Shown: positions 35,803 to 47,265, counted from the stretch's first letter. The stretch: DNA of 64,000 nt from Powellomyces hirtus (GCA_025526995.1 JAHLKG010000030.1:258501-322500), one strand, 5' to 3'. The notes: a model not told the origin generated them from the sequence alone. Made by a program: numbers and translations.

Positions 35803-36930
35803 ATGCCATTGTCCCGTAGCCCCATTCGGACCAGGTCCGGAACAAACACTGCCCCTGCGCCGATGCAGGATTCTGCAGATGAGGGTCCTCACAGTGAGGA
35901 CAACAAGAGTCGAGCCGCTCGACCTGACGACGAGATCGTCACCAAGGAGTATTTGAAGAAGGCGCTGTTGGAATCCCAACACATTATCGCCAAAATGCAG
36001 GAACGCATGCTGCTGGAATCGCAGCGCCTCGCCGCCGAGTCACAAAGGGAGTCTCAGCACCTTGCGGCTGAATCCCAACGAGAGATGATGGAAAAGATGA
36101 TTTCTACCTTCGCACAAATGCAAATGCAGACGGCCGCCGCTGCAAACCCTCACGTCTTCCCGGAGGACCGCCCACACTCTCGCTCATCAGAGAATTCTTC
36201 TCCCACGTCGTCCTCAATGAATTCCGTCGCAAAGGAGCTCCTTAAACAAGTTCCCAACTTCGGTGGCGATATGAGTAGCCCGCAATTACTTCTCGAATTC
36301 ATTGCAAAACTGGACGACTTTTTCGAGGTTGCATACCGTCCGCCACTTCTCGAAGCAAAAATGGCGGTAAGCAAACTCACATCTACCGCTCACATCTGGT
36401 GGTGGACCCAGGAAAGCCAGGGGACCGCCCCTCGAACATGGAATCATCTCAAAACAACGCTACGCCTGAGATTCACACCACCAGCGTTCAGCTCGATGAT
36501 CCGCGATAAACTGGATGATCTTTCGCAGACCATGTCGGTTATTGCATACAACAATGCGTTCGACAAACTCGTCATGCAGATTCCCGACATGAACAAAGGA
36601 GAAATCGAGCATTGCTATCTCAAGGGACTCAAGCGTCCTATCTACTCAGCCATCATCTCAAAGGATCTCTTGGATCTGGACACCATGCAGGAAGCCGCAA
36701 TCCGACAGGAACAGCTTACCTCAGAACGGGGCGTTTGTGTGCCCAAAACCGAGTCTCACATTGAAGCCCATGTGATGCATGGCAATTCGGACGCCAACAC
36801 CAATGAACACGCGCCCCGAAAATCGTGGAAAAAACAACGCCGCCGCTCAGTTCCAGGATCTCCCTGCCTCCTCTGCGAACAAACCGGTCATTGGATGAAG
36901 GACTGCCCGAAAATGAAGGATGCGCGCTAG
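35803..36930 (+). CDS. gag: Copia-1 Gag
   Basis: 375 residues, intact. Starts MPLSRSPIRTRSG. Central repeats of ESQR..LAAESQRE form a coiled coil (residues 50-90). Gag core KLTSTAHIWWWTQESQG and LRLRFTPPAFSSMIRDKLDD. The C-terminal zinc knuckle CLLCEQTGHWMKDC fits C-x2-C-x4-H-x4-C. Ends with TAG at 36928-36930, in the same frame as pol. Confidence 0.9.
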   Translation: MPLSRSPIRTRSGTNTAPAPMQDSADEGPHSEDNKSRAARPDDEIVTKEYLKKALLESQHIIAKMQERMLLESQRLAAESQRESQHLAAESQREMMEKMISTFAQMQMQTAAAANPHVFPEDRPHSRSSENSSPTSSSMNSVAKELLKQVPNFGGDMSSPQLLLEFIAKLDDFFEVAYRPPLLEAKMAVSKLTSTAHIWWWTQESQGTAPRTWNHLKTTLRLRFTPPAFSSMIRDKLDDLSQTMSVIAYNNAFDKLVMQIPDMNKGEIEHCYLKGLKRPIYSAIISKDLLDLDTMQEAAIRQEQLTSERGVCVPKTESHIEAHVMHGNSDANTNEHAPRKSWKKQRRRSVPGSPCLLCEQTGHWMKDCPKMKDAR

Positions 36931-39900
36931 CTCCTTAAACAACATCAGCAAGAACCTGCTGCCGAAGCAAACCTCGTTTTGGCAACTAACCACAGGTCCT
37001 CGCACTCAATCGCCCCACATTATCAAGGACGCTATTCTCCTTACTGACCTGTGACCCATCCCGGCAGTCCAAATCAGCGTCGCAAACGGCGAAAACCTTA
37101 CCGCTCGCGAAGCAGGCACACTCACCATCAGCAATAACGACACGGACGAAGCCATTGTCTGCGTTGACGTGCTCTACGTACCTGAAGCGAGCCGCAACTT
37201 GGTTTCCACATCGCCACTGAACCGGGACGGTTACAAAATCACATTCTCAACTAACGGTTCCTCCATTTTAAAGAACGGCCGCGTTATCCTACCGCTCCGC
37301 CACAACGGAAACCTGCCATTTATTGATGGGTATGTTGAAACCACCGCCGCTGCTTTTGCGACCGAAGCTGCAAAACAAAGGACCGCAATGTCTATAAACT
37401 ATGGCATCAACGCTTTGGGCACATTGGACAACGAGCGCTTCAAGCTGCGAATCTGATCTACTCTCTCGATCTGCCAAACAACGTTGAACCGGAACACGCG
37501 CTGTGCTCCGGCTGCTCCCTCGGTAAATCCACTCGGCTGCCCTTCAATGGGCAAAACTCTCGACCTGCAACCAAACCACTTGATCGCATACACTCGGACA
37601 TTCTTGACATGGGCGCCAATCTTCTCTCCCTCTCTGGCGCCCGCTACATCCTCACGTTCATTGACGAATACACACGGTATTCCGTCATCTACCTCCTCAA
37701 GACCAAAGATCAAACCAACGATTATTGGCAAAACTAGCGCGCGTACGCTGAACGCCATCTCGACTCCAAGATCAAGGAGCTGCGCTGCGATAACGGCGGT
37801 GAATACTATCCCCTACAGGCTGAGCTGCTCGCCGATGGGATCACGTTAAACCCTACTCACCCGTACTCCTCTCAGCAAAATGGCATTGCTGAACGGTTCA
37901 ACCGTATGCTCATGGACCAGGTCCGGGCGATTCTTCATGACAGCCGCGCTCCTTTCAAACTTTGGGGAGAACTCGCTATGGCCGTCAACTACCTGCGTCA
38001 ACGGACGCCATCAACGTCTCTCAATGGAGAGACCCCATACCAACGTTGGTTTGGGACCCCTGCCGATGTATCGAACTTCCGCACCATCTGGAGCGTGGCC
38101 TATATGCATCAACCTGTGCGCCGTCGCACACACCGCAAGCTCGGAGCTCGCGCTGTCGGACCGTTCCGACTAGTGGGATATCACCCCACTAAACAAGGCA
38201 ACTATCGCCTTTACGATGCATTGACGGATTCGATCATTGACGCACGAGACGTCACAATTAACGAGGCTGATTACGTCAGCCCTGTCGCTCAGAGCGACAC
38301 CACTCCTGAATATGTGGTTGAGCGCATCTTACCCTCTCGCAACGGCGAAGGGGGAGAGGAATTCCTGGTCAAGTGGCTTGGCTACGACGAACCAACATGG
38401 GAACCCCTCGACAACGTCAAGGATTCAGAGGCCCTGACGCGATTCACCGGAATCGAAGATGACGGCACACCCGTAATCGCCGAACTGCATGCCGCATGCA
38501 GCACTGACATTGACGAGCCCGCCACTTACCAGGCGGCAATCAACTCGCCGTACGCGAAAGAGTGGAAACAAGCGATCGACGCTGAACTCTCGTCTCACCG
38601 CACTAACAAGACGTGGGACACGGACACCACGCAAACACCGTCTGGCACTCACCTTGTTGATTCCAAATGAGTCTTCAAAGTCAAACGCAACGCCGATGGT
38701 TCCATCAAGAAGTTCAAAGCCCGCCTTGTCGCCCGAGGCTTCACGCAGCGTGAAGGCATTGACTTCAACAAAACATATGCGCCCGTCGTCAAGTTTAACA
38801 CCTTGCGGGCGCTACTCGTGCTTGCCGCTAAGCTCAACCTTCACGTCCATCAGATGGATGTCATCACCGCATTTCTCAACGGAGATCTCGATGCAGAAAT
38901 CTGGATGCGGCTCCCAGCCGGCGTCGCTGATGACGTCGTCAAACTACGCCATTCCCTTTACGGCCTTAAACAATCGCCGCACCTATGGAACAAGGTTCTC
39001 GACTCCTTTCTTCAACAGCTCGGGTTCTCAGTATCAGAACTCGACACCGCGCTCTACATTAAGCGGACTGACAACACAAGGATCCTGATTGTTGCCATCT
39101 ACGTGGATGATCTCACGATTTTGGCATCAAACCTCGATGACCTGCTCGCTGTCAAATCCGCGCTTGCCGAACGCTTCAAGATGGAGGACATGGGGGAGAT
39201 CTCTTTCCTTCTCGGTCTTCAGATTACGCGCGACCGGTCAAAGCAATGCATTACCATCGGCCAACAGAAGTACATCAAAGACATGATCGACAAGTTTAAC
39301 CTTAACGGCATGCGGCCGCATCACATCCCGATGGACCCGACCTTACATCTAAACGCGCACGATGGAGCCGACGCCCTCGATGTATCAGGAATCAAGGAAT
39401 ATCAGTCGATCATTAGAACACTAATGTATCTGATGTTAGGGACTCGCCCTGACCTGGCCTACTCAGTTTCCCGTTTATCTCAGTTTCTGGCAGCACCGAC
39501 GGCCGCACACATGACGGCCGCAAAGAAAGTTTGCGTGTACGCAAACACAACCAGTGATCTCTCTCTTGTCTTCCAAGATGGGGGAGATATTGTCGGATAT
39601 TCGGATGCCGACTACGCACGCTGTACGGACACGCGTCGCTCAACCTCCGGCTATGTATTCATGCTCAACGGAGCTGCTATTTCATGGAAATCTCAACGTC
39701 AAAAATCAACGGCGCTATCCACAGCAGAAGCAGAATACATTGCACTCGCGGAATGTGCAAAGGAAGCACTCTGGATCCAGGGTCTCCTATCCGAACTGTC
39801 AGCAACGGAGCAGACAGCAGTTCTCATCTATGAGGACAATCAGGCCGCTATCAAGCTTGCCGCCAATCCAACGCATCACCAACGAACCAAACACATCGAT

Positions 39901-40077
39901 GTCCGTTATCACTTCCTGCGAGACCTCATCAGTAACGAGCGCATTCACCTACAGTACATTGAATCCAAGCTCATGCTGGCTGACGCCCTGACGAAACCGC
40001 TACCTCGCCCATTACTTGATGATCTGCGACATCGAACTGGATTCCGAACGAAATCAGATTACGCCAAATCTCACTGA
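36931..40077 (+). pseudogene. pol: Copia-1 pol: protease remnant, integrase, chromodomain, RT, RNase H
   Basis: The protease region is degraded and shifts frame near 37450 (VLYVPEASRNLVS is the conserved post-protease block). GAG-pre-integrase SGCSLGKSTRLPF, then integrase with DNGGEYYP and PYSSQQNGIAERFNR. In-frame TAG at 37735-37737 and TGA at 38668-38670 sit where Trp is expected (YWQN-stop-RAY, SK-stop-VFKVKR), consistent with TGG changed to TAG or TGA. The chromodomain lies at about 38311-38448 (YVVERILPS, EEFLVKWLGYDEPTWEPLDN). RT has YVDDLTILA; RNase H has DADYA and ALSTAEAEYIAL; the end is ADALTKPLPR. Confidence 0.92.
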
Positions 40078-40095
40078 TATACACCCGTTATAAGT

Positions 40096-40536
40096 CTAGT
40101 TGAAATACACCCGCCGCAACCACCATCTCAATCGACGGTCCGACTTGTTGCATTTCGGGCAACGTATTTCTCCACTTCAATGCACCAGACCCCGTGAACA
40201 GCTCTCACACAGAAAACAGGGGTTTCTTTCTCCACAGGCATGCGGCGTCCGACAGTCTTTTCTTTCGTAACACCTGTCACACCGCCTTCTCGTTACTTCC
40301 CCTTCAAAGAGGTTAATCCACTCTTTTCTGTGCAATGCGAGATATCAGTACCCTGAAACCAGCACAACGGGGCTCCTTCCTCACCTGCAGATAACACATC
40401 TGCGTGCGGCGTCGTCAGGTGTCACCCAAATGTACTTCAAACACCGGAAGCACAGCAGGTGCCCGCAGTCCCCACAGAATTCGGCATCTCGAAAAAGACA
40501 AACGGGACACTTCGGAGCTCGACCGTTTTGTGGCAT
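40096..40536 (-). CDS. Copia-1 antisense spliced RING-finger gene
   Basis: Opposite strand to pol, between the pol stop and the 3' LTR. Exon 1, 40385-40536, starts MPQNGRAPKCPVCLF. Intron 40328-40384 is GTGAGG...GCACAG. Exon 2 is 40096-40327. Exon 1 encodes a perfect C3HC4 RING: C10-x2-C13-x10-C24-x-H26-x2-C29-x2-C32-x14-C47-x2-C50 (blocks CPVC, CGHLLCFRC, CVIC). Exon 2 encodes a second Cys-rich unit (CDRC, CGERNPCFLCESC, CPKC). An in-frame TGA at 40177-40179 precedes the last CPKC pair. The frame stays open on both sides up to TAG at 40096-40098, so this stop is probably a recent mutation. RING domains usually act as E3 ubiquitin ligases; function here is inference. The purine tract and LTR lie just upstream of its start. 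Confidence 0.8.
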
Positions 40537-40560
40537 GTTTGGTCTCCAAAGTCGGGGGAG

Positions 40561-40817
40561 TGTTGAGATTGGACTTTTGAGATAAACCTGTCAAATCGAC
40601 AGCGCTCCAAGACTCCACGTGACCCCCGCTGCGCAATGGTGCTTCATCTGACCGCGAATGCTTAGATAGCTTGCACAGCCACCTTTCTTCTTCGTAGTGT
40701 AGCTCTCCTTCACCCATCGTTTACACTTAAAAATAACACAATCATTCCATTGTCATCGAGAGTGTCGAGCTAGCTTTTCTCTGTTGCACTACCCCTTAAC
40801 CGGACCTACGCACAACA
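40561..40817 (+). repeat. Copia-1 3' LTR (257 bp)
   Basis: Preceded by the purine tract GTCGGGGGAG and followed by target duplication AACCC. Confidence 0.97.
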
Positions 40818-40822
40818 AACCC

Positions 40823-41284
40823 CGGATGCAAGACAAGATCCCCACGGACAGACCGGGACCCCGCATTCACAGGAAGACATTTGTGGTCCACGGGAAGGTA
40901 CAAGGGCACTTTGCCTGCATCCTAATCGATACCAGATGTAACACCCTGATCATCAGCGACACTTGGGCCGCCAAACACGGCCTCCGGACCTACACCTCTC
41001 CAACTCCGCTGGAGGTCCGGTGGGGCAACAGAGAGGGAAACTACGGGGCAACAAAGATGACCTGTGGGGACCTCTCGGTGTTCACCGAGGAGAAGATCAC
41101 CTCCCGGGAGGATACCATACCGTTCATGGTCGCGCCGATCAGGGTCGATGCCATACTGGGCTTGCCATTCATATTGGGGCTGGACGTCCGAGGGCTCTTC
41201 GACCAAAGGGGCTTTCCAACGATGACGTTCTACCACGATGGCCAGACCCTCAGCCTTCAAGCCAAATCGACCAACCGCCATTGA
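40823..41284 (+). pseudogene. Gypsy-1 retroviral-type protease with mutated active site
   Basis: Frame resumes after Copia-1. FACILIDTRCNTLIISDTWA is the aspartic-protease active-site block, but the catalytic D-T-G reads D-T-R (AGA at 40934-40936, expected GGA). The flap and C-terminal hydrophobic block VDAILGLPFILGLDV are present. Ends TGA at 41282-41284. Confidence 0.85.
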
Positions 41285-44200
41285 GAAGCACCGTCCGCGT
41301 GCGCCCCCTGCCTACTCTCCCCACAAGAGGTACGGCCCCGCAGATTCCAGCCGGCGAAGCCAGCACTCAATGCAGAGGGAATCTACACGGCCAAGCAATG
41401 GAAACGCTTGATGAAGAAGGGCGAGATCACTGGAGTTTTCGAGGTACACATCATAGATGCGATTCCAGTCGCAGAGGCTCAATTCGTACGGACTATCGAC
41501 GCCAAGAAAAGGGCAATCTTGGAGGAACGACACCACACCAACACTGAAGCCAAGGCGGCAGATCAAGAGGACCCGCTAGAGGCGCTGGCAGCCGACCATC
41601 CACTCCGACCGACCCTAGAGAAATACGTCACGACGCTATTCACCGAGCAGTCAGGCATGCCTCCGGACCGAGGTGAGAACAATTTCACCATTCGGCTCAA
41701 ACCCGGCTCAAAGCCCGTGATGCAGCCACTCCGGCATTTGAGCCCTGAAGAACTGGACGAGCTCGGCCAGCAGATGCAGCGTTTAATGGACAAGGGTTGG
41801 ATCTCACACTCTCGCAGTCCATGGAGCGCGCCCGTCCTATTTGCCCCAAAGAAGGACGGCGACCTACGCTGCTGCATTGACTACCGGGCACTGAACAAGA
41901 TGACTCACAAGGATGCCACGCCACTTCTGAACCTCTCGGAGCTGCGCAACAGGCTTGTCAACATGCGGGTATTACCGCGATCGACATTAGCAACGCGTAC
42001 CACTGCATCATGATCCGACTGGAAGATAGGGAGAAAACAGCGTTCCGAACACGTTTTGGACATTTCGAATACAATGTTCTACCTTTCGGCTTAACTAATG
42101 CACCTGCTACATTCCAGCGACTAACCAACAAACTCTTGGGCGACAAGTACGACGCCTACGTGATCTCATACCTCGATGATATTCTCATATTCAGCACCGA
42201 CATGAGTCCGCACACTCAGCACGTCGACGAGGTCCTCAAGACCTTGGCGGAACATCGCCTCCACATCAAACCCAGCAAATGTCAATGGGCGGTTGACAAA
42301 GTCGAGTTCTGCGGCCACCGAGTCAGCAAGGATGGCCTGAGTATCGCCCCCTCCAAGGTGACTGCGGTCCGGGAACGACCTCGCCCGACCAACTCCCTGG
42401 AACTCCTTAGTTTTATGGGCCTTGTCAACTACGTCAAAGAATACATCCCCGAGTATGCACAGATCGCCCTACCGTTAACGAACCTACAATCCGGCAATCG
42501 CCCATGGCAATGGGGCGACGAGGAGGACAAGGCGTTCAATCGCTTAAAAGAATTATGCTCGTTGGCACCTACCCTAGCGTATTTCGACCCGGCGCTCGAC
42601 ACCTACTTGTTTACCGACGCATCGGGCTACGCCTATGGTGGACGGCTGGCACAGCCGGCCGCAGGGGATTTCCCATACCCTCATCCACTACCTACCACCA
42701 AATCAGGCTTGGCTAACATTCCACAACTTCGCCCGGTGACATACTACTCCCGCAAGATGCAACAAGCCGAGACCCAATACCCCGTACATGAACAGGAACT
42801 GCTGGGGCTGGTCAAATCCATACGCGCCAACCACCATTACCTCATCAGCCGCCCCTTCCGTGCTTTTGTCGACCACAAATCCCTGATCTACCTTCAGGAA
42901 CAACCCCACCTGTCACGTCGCCAAGCGGGCTGGGTCGAGTTCCTCCAACAGTTCGATTTCTCAGTGGAATACCTCCCCGGCACATGGAACTTGATCGCCA
43001 ACTTCCTAAGTCGCGACCCGACTTACACCCCCAAGTGTGCGACCTGCCAGGCCAAGATTGACGTGGTCACCGCCATTGTGCAAACGGAGATAACCGCAAC
43101 GACGCACATGCCGACCGATGCGGACTGGACCCGAGCGCTCGCATCCGATGATTTTGGCCAAAACATCCTACTAACCCTTGACGGCCCACAGGAGAACCTG
43201 TCCGGCCATGCGCGCCGATTCCGGGCAGTGGACTCCCCTCCGGACCGATTCTTGATGTACCACGACCGTCGGTACGTCCCCGACAGTCTACGGGGGCCAC
43301 TTCTTCAGACCCATCACGACTCCCTCGCGAACGGCGGCCACTCCGGTGTACAACGGACGCTCGCCAAACTTCTGGAGTCGTACTATTGGCCTCACATGGA
43401 GCGTGATGTGTACCAATATGTCCGCACTTGCCCTACATGCCAACGTCACAAGCGTGCCGCACCGATCGGCTTCCTCCGCAGCTTACCGATCCCCGACGCT
43501 TGTTGGCAACAAATCGGCATGGATATATTCTTCCCCACGTCAGGCTCTAAGGGGGGGGAACCTAGGGTAGAGCCCGAGGTGACGAAGAACCCTTCGCACC
43601 ACACCGGCAAGAGACCGACCAAGACGGCGGACGCCGTACTCCTCATCGTTGACTACCTTTCATGCCGCATGATACTTCTACCTACTAACACACACGCTAC
43701 AGCTCAGGAGACGGCTCAACTCTTTCTGGAACAGGCATTCCGCCACACGGGGTTACCCCACACCATCGTGAGCGATCGGGTCCCCAAGTGGCTATCAGAA
43801 TTCTGGCGGTACCTGATGCGGGCACTCGACGTCAAGCAGGAACTCTTGTCGGCACGACACCAACAGACCGACGGCAAGGCGGAGAACGCCATCAAGACGA
43901 TCAAGGGAATCATGGGCCCCTATCTTGACTATGCCAGCTCCAACTGGAAGAGTTTACTCCCCACCCTTGAGTACAACTACAACCGAACGCCGCAGACGTC
44001 GACGGGACTATCCCCTTTCGAGATTGACCTAGGCCGCGTTCCCCGGGTACCGAACCAATGGGTAGCACCTAACCCCGGGGAGATGATAAGGCAATCGGCA
44101 CGAACCGCCGTGGAGAGACGGATTAAGGAATTCGCCGACGTGAGTCGCATCGTGCAGCAACGGCTCCGAGACGCACAGGACCAGCAGGCAAAGTACTACG

Positions 44201-44715
44201 ACCGCAAGAAGCACACGGAAGCATACCGAGAGGGTGACAAGGTCTTACTTCATCGTGAGGGTATCGCTATTACCAGCGTCACCACAAGGAACAAAAAGCT
44301 GGCTGAACAATGGATTGGGCCATTCACAGTACGCGGCAAAGGCCCGCATCCTGACACCTACGAGCTCGAACTACCCAAGGAGTTCACCGGGTTGCACCCA
44401 GTCTTTCATGTCAGCATTCTGAGACGTTACCATGACCCGGGCGGTACCCCGTACAGACAGGTCACCGCCCCGCCTGAGCCCGAGAAGGACGAAGACGGTC
44501 AGGAGACCTACCAAGTGGACAAGATCCTAAATGCCAGATGGCACAGGAACACCGAGCAGTTCTTAGTCAAGTGGACAGGTTACGACAACACCCGGAACAC
44601 GTGGGAACCGTATGCACACGTGAAGGGAACGACTGCACTGGAAGAATGGCTCCGGGAGCACCCCGGAGAGGACCGCGGCCAAAGGCTAGCGGCCAGGCGA
44701 CATAAGAGAACCTAG
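41285..44715 (+). pseudogene. pol: Gypsy-1 pol: RT, RNase H, integrase, GPY/F, chromodomain (one frameshift)
   Basis: RT starts in one frame (WISHSRSPWSAPVLFAPKKDG, CIDYRALNKMT), shifts near 41967, and continues to 44715 in a 901-codon frame: LPFGLTNAPATFQRLTN, catalytic YLDDILIF, then RNase H (YLFTDASGYAYGG). The integrase has the zinc-binding HH..CC (HHDSLANGGHSG, CPTCQRHK), the first Asp in GMDIFFP, the second in VSDRVPKW (the usual DRDPK second Asp is Val) and Glu in TDGKAENAIK. GPY/F module: AEQWIGPFTVRGKGPHPD. The C-terminal chromodomain at about 44507-44655 (YQVDKILNAR, QFLVKWTGYDNTRNTWEP) makes it a chromovirus. Confidence 0.95.
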
Positions 44716-44784
44716 ATAGCGAGCTGTACCGTAAATTAACAAGAGAGATGCTACTTGAGGTAGAGGACATTATAGTGCGAGATT

Positions 44785-45545
44785 CCGGCATCGTTGGACG
44801 ATGGCCGGAGGCTGCTGGGCAGCATACCTCGCTGGGCGAGATGCCGGCATCGTTGGACGATGGCCAAAGGCTGCTGGGCAGCATACCTCACTGGGTGAGA
44901 TGCCGGGATCGCTGGGCGATGAGCCAACGGTTTGCCGATGCAAGGTGACCGGCACCAGATTTGCATGGCGGCGTACCTCGAGACCCGCGGGGACCATGGC
45001 CGTGGTACATACCTACGCGAAGGGGAAGAGAAGGGCTTTGGCCAAGATACCGGCATCGTTTGACAATGGGCCGAAGGCCGCTGGGCGGCATACCTCACTG
45101 GGTGAGAAGGGTGATGCTGGGCACCGACTGGCTGTCGATGCAAGGTGACCAGCACCAGATTTGCATGGCAGCGTACCTCGAGACCCGCGGGGACCATGGC
45201 CGTAGTACATACCCACGCAAAGGGGAAGAGAAGGGCTTCCGCCAAGATACCGGCATCGTTTGACGATGGGCCGAAGGTCGCTGGGCGACATACCTTGCTG
45301 GGCGAGATGCCGGGATTGCTGGGCGATGAGCCAAAGACTGCGAGGCAGTAGACCTCACGAGGTGAGATGCCGGCATCGTTGGACGATGGCCGAAGGCTGC
45401 TGGGCAGCATATCTCGCTGGGCAAGATGCCGGGATCGCTGGGTGATGAGCCGAAGACTGCAAGGCAGTAGACCTCACTAGGTGAGATACCGGCATCGTTG
45501 GACGATGGCCGGGGAACCGCTGGGCGGTCTTCCCAACGGGTAAGT
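44785..45545. repeat. Gypsy-1 mini-hairpin array
   Basis: Chain of short perfect inverted repeats with 3-nt loops between pol and the antisense gene. Examples on the plus strand: CATCGT-TGG-ACGATG, CTCGC-TGG-GCGAG, CTGC-TGG-GCAG, CTCAC-TGG-GTGAG. Linkers are short and constant (ATGCCGGC-like, GCATAC). Reverse complement of the arrays at 58.9-59.7 and 62.4-63.2 kb. It occupies the shared 3' end of two convergent transcription units. Confidence 0.9.
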
Positions 45546-45775
45546 GTGATGCAGGGCATCTACTATGAGCACCATAGCTGGGAGGAAGCCGAGTGACATT
45601 GGACACAGCGGACGCATACAAAATGCTACAAGGCTCAAGGGAGCACAGCGATGAAAAGGCAAGTACAGCGATGAGATTTTGGTACTGAATTTGATTACGG
45701 CCCAAGGGCCAGGCCCCAAGGGAGCAACGGACAACAATCGAAAGTATATACAAGAAAGAGGGGGGGGAGAACTAA

Positions 45776-46525
45776 TCAACCAATCTTGGTGAAGGAGAAT
45801 TGGGACCGATTGCCGTGGCACCGGTCGCCCAACCCGCACCGGAGGGGGGTGTAATTTGCCATGTTCATCTCGCTGCGAAGAGAGCTGAGTTAGTCAGGTA
45901 AGACAGTGGCAGCCCAAAGAGTACTACTTACGTGCGGACGTGGCCCATGCAGTGGAGATGGTTGCATGGGAACATGCGGAGGTCCGCCCCGACATGGTTG
46001 CAGCCAGCAAACTGGCACCCGGCGGGGATGGCCGCAAAGAAGAGGACCCGACCGCAGTGGGGGGCGCCGCACATCAACTGGCCCTGAGGGCCGTTGTTCT
46101 GGAAAGCAAAGGAACAAAGGAACCACACCGTTAGGGAGACATCAGGCCGCCTCTCAGCAAAGGGGGAACATACCGTGTCGTCGGCCGCCGCCACGCTGCA
46201 GGGCCGGCACACCAGATGGTGGCATTCTGACGTGAACATCTTGCCCTTGCGGAAAAGATGGCACTTCCAGCAAGCGGGCAAGCCGGCCGACCCCTCGGGG
46301 GTGGACTTTTCATGGACCGAGGGGTCCTGTAGGTAACAAAGGAAGACGGGCAACATGAGACGAGTTGCCACACCCGAGGATGAGCCCCGACCCCTACTTA
46401 CCCGGGCGGGCTGGGCCCGCTTGGTTGCGCCTTTCCCAAGTTGTTGAGCAGGCCGGCGCTTGCCCATGGTGGTGGTGTCGGGGGGGGGGGGGGGGGGGAG
46501 GAGAGTTGTTGGGGGTGTCAGCCAT
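45776..46525 (-). pseudogene. Gypsy-1 copy of antisense RING-like gene (frameshift in poly-Pro run)
   Basis: Exons 46402-46525, 46174-46326, 45932-46098, 45776-45872 on the minus strand. The last three have the same lengths (153, 167, 97) as in the other two copies. Encodes DPSVHEKSTPEGSAGLPACW, CHHLVCRPC, CGAPHC, CNHLHCMGH and CGLGDRCHGN. The G19 run at 46480-46498 (C19 on the coding strand) is one base past a codon multiple, so the MADTPNN start is out of frame. An internal ATG (MGKRRPAQQL, about 46467) restores the frame. The homopolymer may also be a length or assembly error. One late Cys is Ser in this copy. All splice sites are intact. Confidence 0.8.
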
Positions 46526-46985
46526 GGTGTATGTGTGTGTGCGTGTGTGTGCGTATGTGTGTGTGTGTGGTGTGAGTTCGTCAAGCTACAAAGAAAAAAA
46601 GAGCGAGAGGGGGAGATTCAACGGGCGGTACCTTTTTGAAGGCTCGACCTGCCTGGGAACGCTCGGAAATTCAGGTGTTAGTGTTTCATCCCCTACGGAG
46701 CGCAGCAGATGTTACTTATCGAAATCCGCATGGGGGAAGCTACTCGTGATTCATCTAGGGCCCCTGCGAAGAGAAAAATAGACTTTCCGAGGACTTCGCA
46801 CACCATGAAGGGCGGAGACTACCCGCCGGAGACTACCGCGATGTGACCCGCACCAGGGCCGCCTCCCCAGCCTCATCTTCCCACAACCACGTCAGCATCC
46901 GTTAACCCGCCGCCGCCCGGCTTAGGCAAGCTTTGCCTCGCTGAAGAGATTCGAGCCTAAGAGATAGTCGCGAATCTAAGGGGGG

Positions 46986-47260
46986 TGTAATGAGGCGTGG
47001 CTCGCCAGCCTAAGCCTAGACACGCGTCGGGAAGGGCCCTGCGCGAGATGGATGCTAGCGTCAGCATCCCGAAGGGTACTAGACCTCAGGCATGGCCACG
47101 GATGGCCATCACGTGACCAGGACTGCCTCGCGGTCCAGAAGAAAAGTAGGAATACTCCGACGAGGGCGTATTCAAGACTTAGAGATCTTACAGTAGAATT
47201 AGACATAGGGAATTCCCGAATAGAAGACTAGACTCTGGCAACGGACCTAGTATTATTACA
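46986..47260 (+). repeat. Gypsy-1 3' LTR (275 bp)
   Basis: Preceded by the polypurine tract AAGGGGGG and followed by TCAAG. Ends CCTAGTATTATTACA. Confidence 0.97.
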
Positions 47261-47265
47261 TCAAG

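Larger units (their letters stand above)
35465..40817 (+). mobile_element. Copia-1: Ty1/copia element with chromodomain and antisense RING gene
   Basis: 257-bp LTRs at 35465-35721 and 40561-40817 (about six differences), starting TGTTGAGATTGG and ending GCACAACA. Target duplication AACCC at 35460-35464 and 40818-40822 inside Gypsy-1. Order: LTR, half-tRNA primer site, gag, degraded protease, integrase, chromodomain, RT, RNase H, antisense RING gene, purine tract GGGGGAG, LTR. The INT-before-RT order defines copia. Two in-frame stops in pol make this copy inactive. Confidence 0.95.
33908..47260 (+). mobile_element. Gypsy-1: complete Ty3/gypsy chromovirus with nested copia insert
   Basis: LTRs of 275 bp at both ends (about ten differences between them), each beginning TGTAAT and ending ATTACA. 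The 5-bp target duplication TCAAG lies at 33903-33907 and 47261-47265. Order: LTR, primer site, gag, protease, RT-RNase H, integrase, chromodomain, hairpin array, antisense RING-like gene, G-rich polypurine tract, LTR. It is interrupted in the gag-protease region by Copia-1 (35465-40817). Without that insert it is about 8 kb. Coding parts carry frameshifts and a dead protease motif, so this copy is not autonomous. Confidence 0.95.
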
